Shown piece by piece: positions 30,864 through 30,940 of a stretch of DNA of 30,940 nt (within the stretch, counting starts at the first letter, position 1; every line of letters starts with the position of its first letter). A program made the position numbers and the translations under genes. The stretch covers positions 1 to 30,940 of the forward strand of contig CAJTUM010000021.1 in assembly GCA_910579575.1 (NCBI GenBank), read 5' to 3'. The DNA comes from an uncultured Eubacteriales bacterium (GTDB lineage: Bacteria; Bacillota; Clostridia; Oscillospirales; Butyricicoccaceae). The notes beneath the pieces are model-generated. The model had not been told where the DNA came from, searched no databases, and was given only the letters and a program-made list of their open reading frames with translations.

Positions 30864-30940
30864 TTGAACACGCAAATCATCGCCATCGCCAACCAAAAGG
30901 GAGGTGTGGGCAAGACCACAACCTGTGCCAACTTAGGGAT
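30864..30940 (+). CDS. parA: ParA family ATPase, cut by the window edge
   Basis: About 25 codons visible, reading (M)NTQIIAIANQKGGVGKTTT then CANLG. KGGVGKTTT is the deviant Walker A of ParA/Soj ATPases, which partition plasmids and some integrative elements; the rest lies outside. TTG start at 30864 with GAGGTG about 7 nt upstream. Downstream of a recombinase remnant and a tRNA, it suggests a plasmid-like or ICE backbone. Confidence 0.88.
   Translation, partial: MNTQIIAIANQKGGVGKTTTCANLG

Noticed and set aside
1..30940. CRISPR arrays or insertion-sequence ends
   Set aside because: No regularly spaced direct repeats of 25-40 bp and no transposase were seen.

Overview
The window looks like a chromosomal segment of a motile, fairly GC-rich Clostridia-type Firmicute, plausibly of the Oscillospiraceae/Ruminococcaceae kind. 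I base this on strong AGGAGG-type ribosome binding sites, sigma-A promoters with consensus spacing, a flagellin gene behind a sigma-28-like promoter, a TepA/YlzJ pair, a DUF3870 protein, a DUF6512 membrane protein and a Clostridia-style mobile element. The species is not identified.

Layout. (a) 1-2570, minus strand: a large flagellin gene, cut by the window edge, with a long leader carrying likely CsrA sites, and a DUF3870 gene. (b) 2620-4150: an AT-richer, poorly conserved stretch with a candidate type I toxin-like peptide, an unknown membrane-anchored protein, and a gene-free segment whose centre (about 3590-3860) folds like a structured RNA. (c) 4160-10300: metabolic genes. These are a two-gene counterpart of the mammalian D-glutamate cyclase, an iron-sulfur aldo/keto reductase behind a MerR-type promoter, a PLP enzyme of the D-cysteine desulfhydrase/ACC deaminase family, two small membrane proteins and a histidine phosphatase. 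(d) 10300-11000: a hairpin-rich gap and two divergent ribbon-helix-helix regulators sharing a promoter region. (e) 11100-15320: an ABC-F ATPase, an ABC ATPase and a large permease with overlapping ends. (f) 15350-16470: an Asp/Asn-rich lipoprotein, a 58-residue protein, and a cold-shock gene with a terminator-like leader hairpin. (g) 16530-21340: prfA, ppa, a fused Sua5-CoaE gene, and the tepA/ylzJ pair. (h) 21370-29160: P1-family peptidase, membrane protein, HAD phosphatase, lipoprotein, a membrane protein/XRE pair, nicotinate phosphoribosyltransferase, a ROK regulator and two unknown genes. (i) 29237-30940: tRNA-Leu(TAG), then the remnant of a large serine recombinase and the start of a ParA gene. 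This is the edge of an integrated element or plasmid-like island continuing past the window.

The most unusual items are the Sua5-CoaE fusion, the unassigned structured-RNA candidate, the toxin-like peptide, several leaders with terminators or hairpins between promoter and start codon, and the truncated recombinase/ParA junction. No CRISPR array, rRNA or intact insertion sequence was seen. All homology statements come from reading motifs by eye, not from searches.
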